Below are positions 33,714 to 34,769 of a DNA stretch of 34,769 nucleotides, piece after piece. How positions within the stretch are numbered: position 1 is the stretch's first letter; every line of letters starts with the position of its first letter. A program made the position numbers and the translations under genes. Source of the DNA: Bacteroidia bacterium. Its GTDB lineage: Bacteria; Bacteroidota; Bacteroidia; B-17B0; Aurantibacillaceae. Location of the stretch: the NCBI GenBank assembly GCA_025451115.1, contig JANWKZ010000057.1, positions 1 through 34,769 on the forward strand, in the 5' to 3' direction. The notes beneath the pieces were generated by a model. The model ran no database searches and was not told the origin of the DNA. It was given only the letters and a program-made list of their open reading frames with translations.

Positions 33714-34769
33714 TTTTTCTTAAAGCTCAGGTCGTAATGTATTCTCAGGACAAATTCTCTTGATGGCGACGGCAACGGAGCGTGACCGGGTGTAAGGGCA
33801 TTGCTGTAAGGCTGAATGAAATTGTATTTCGCGTCGAGGACATCAAATACTCCGAAACCGATACTGAGCCCTTTTACAGGAGCATCGTACTTAGCAAAAA
33901 TATTCAGGAGGAATACCGGATCGAGTTTCTCGTGTATGGGAACATAAGCAGTATCAACGGATGTATATCCATTCCGCGCGCCATAGAAAGTTCCGGTTAC
34001 GTTGAAAGAAAGTCTTTTTCCAAGTTTAATGGAAGCATAAAGATTGATCTTGTGATTCGCAAAACCAAGTAGCGCAGACGAATCATCCGGCACGCGGTAA
34101 GCATTGATGCGGTCTTTGCCGAGGGTTGTGTAATAAGAATAATTCAGGCCAAAATAACCCCAACGCGCTTTGATCTTGTATTCGGCCTCAAGACCGGTGG
34201 TACCCGTGCTTTTCTCATTCAGGTATGCATCGGTGTTCGCGTTGGCATCAAAAAAGTAAACAATGGGATTACGCGTGGTGATGTCATAGAAATTGAGCGT
34301 AAAAATGGATTTACGTGTAACCTGGTAACCCATTTCCAACTCGGCTACCTGTGTTTTCTCAGGCGATAAAGTGCCTGTTAATGAATAATTGATGTTCTCA
34401 ATGGCCGGCGCACGGAACGAATTGCTGTATAGGGCTTTGAAATGGAAACGGAAGAATTTCTTCGTCAAACCCACGCGCGGCACAAAAGCATCGCCATAAA
34501 CATTATGCTTATCATAACGCGCACCCAAAATAATGTTTACAAATCTTGTCTTTACCAATCCTTGGGCAAAAGCCGCGACGTTATTGAAATCAACAGTGTT
34601 CGTCCCATTGTAAAAAGTGTCAACCTGGTCGGTAGCAAAGTCGCGGTAGAATTCTCCGCCGGCTACTACGTTAATGTTACGATTGTGCGTATAAGACGCG
34701 GTAAGATTGGCGGTAGATCGACTTGCGACCTTCACATACTCAGCGTTCAAAGAATCACCATCGGGAGTT
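33710..34769 (-). CDS. TonB-dependent outer-membrane receptor, N-terminal part outside window
   Basis: The C-terminal 352 residues of a TonB-dependent receptor beta-barrel; the frame stays open to the window edge, so the track's start at 34750 (a TTG) is not real. Typical strands and turns are GGEFYRDFATDQVDTFY, LKALYSNSFRAPAIENINYSL, the ETQVAELEMGYQ-like stretch (KTQVAELEMGYQVTRKSIF), TGLEAEYKIKARWGYFGLNYSYY, and FDVLDAKYNFIQPY. The terminal strand ends LRIHYDLSFKKK. The plug and TonB box are outside. The transported substrate cannot be inferred. It is co-transcribed with the YfiR-like gene. Confidence 0.92.
   Translation of the reverse strand, partial: TPDGDSLNAEYVKVASRSTANLTASYTHNRNINVVAGGEFYRDFATDQVDTFYNGTNTVDFNNVAAFAQGLVKTRFVNIILGARYDKHNVYGDAFVPRVGLTKKFFRFHFKALYSNSFRAPAIENINYSLTGTLSPEKTQVAELEMGYQVTRKSIFTLNFYDITTRNPIVYFFDANANTDAYLNEKSTGTTGLEAEYKIKARWGYFGLNYSYYTTLGKDRINAYRVPDDSSALLGFANHKINLYASIKLGKRLSFNVTGTFYGARNGYTSVDTAYVPIHEKLDPVFLLNIFAKYDAPVKGLSIGFGVFDVLDAKYNFIQPYSNALTPGHAPLPSPSREFVLRIHYDLSFKKK

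Overview
The window looks like an ordinary, gene-dense stretch of a Bacteroidota (Bacteroidetes) chromosome, not a mobile island. The evidence is a type IX secretion (T9SS) C-terminal sorting domain, futalosine-route menaquinone synthesis (MqnB), a TlpA/DUF4369-type lipoprotein thioredoxin, a YfiR/TonB-dependent receptor pair, PSCyt-like and copper-monooxygenase cytochrome lipoproteins, and repeated TAnnTTTG promoter boxes. Base composition is moderate. Few Shine-Dalgarno sequences are visible, and several genes use GTG or TTG starts. I cannot assign an order or genus from sequence alone.

Layout. 1-6.2 kb: an LD-carboxypeptidase (5' end outside the window) overlaps tilS. A queD-small protein unit follows on the minus strand, divergent from mqnB. 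Then comes a minus-strand mnmH-rsmI-corA chain whose genes overlap one another. 6.2-8 kb: a basic secreted protein and a TlpA-family lipoprotein. 8-12.4 kb: a SAM methyltransferase followed by full-length cobalamin-dependent metH. 12.4-12.9 kb: the only large non-coding stretch, holding three imperfect inverted repeats. 12.9-17.1 kb: a 2H phosphoesterase divergent from ferritin, a large AsmA-like protein, and a small lipoprotein with a clear promoter and terminator. 17.2-21.4 kb: a T9SS-exported FG-GAP protein, a cytochrome/beta-propeller lipoprotein and a DCC thiol oxidoreductase, overlapping head to tail. 21.4-24.5 kb: a secreted protein of unknown function, prfC, an outer-membrane barrel and acylphosphatase. 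24.5-28.5 kb: a sugar-nucleotide cassette (WbpE-like aminotransferase, UDP-glucose dehydrogenase, UDP-xylose synthase) interrupted by an AT-rich ORF6N gene. 28.6-33.2 kb: hutH, a structured intergenic element, a cysteine desulfurase, a 45-codon membrane ORF absent from the ORF track, tatA, and a cytochrome/copper-monooxygenase lipoprotein. 33.2-34.8 kb: YfiR-like protein and a partial TonB-dependent receptor.

Themes. Much of the window serves tRNA and ribosome upkeep (tilS, mnmH, rsmI, prfC, queD for queuosine), one-carbon and methyl metabolism (metH, methyltransferase), envelope export (tatA, T9SS cargo, AsmA) and surface carbohydrate precursors. The most unusual structural feature is that all six convergent gene pairs end with mutually embedded or directly abutting stop codons. 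The best candidates for something undescribed are the mini-TatA-like ORF between the cysteine desulfurase and tatA, and the ORF6N gene with a perfect 12+1+12 palindrome just upstream of its start inside the sugar operon.
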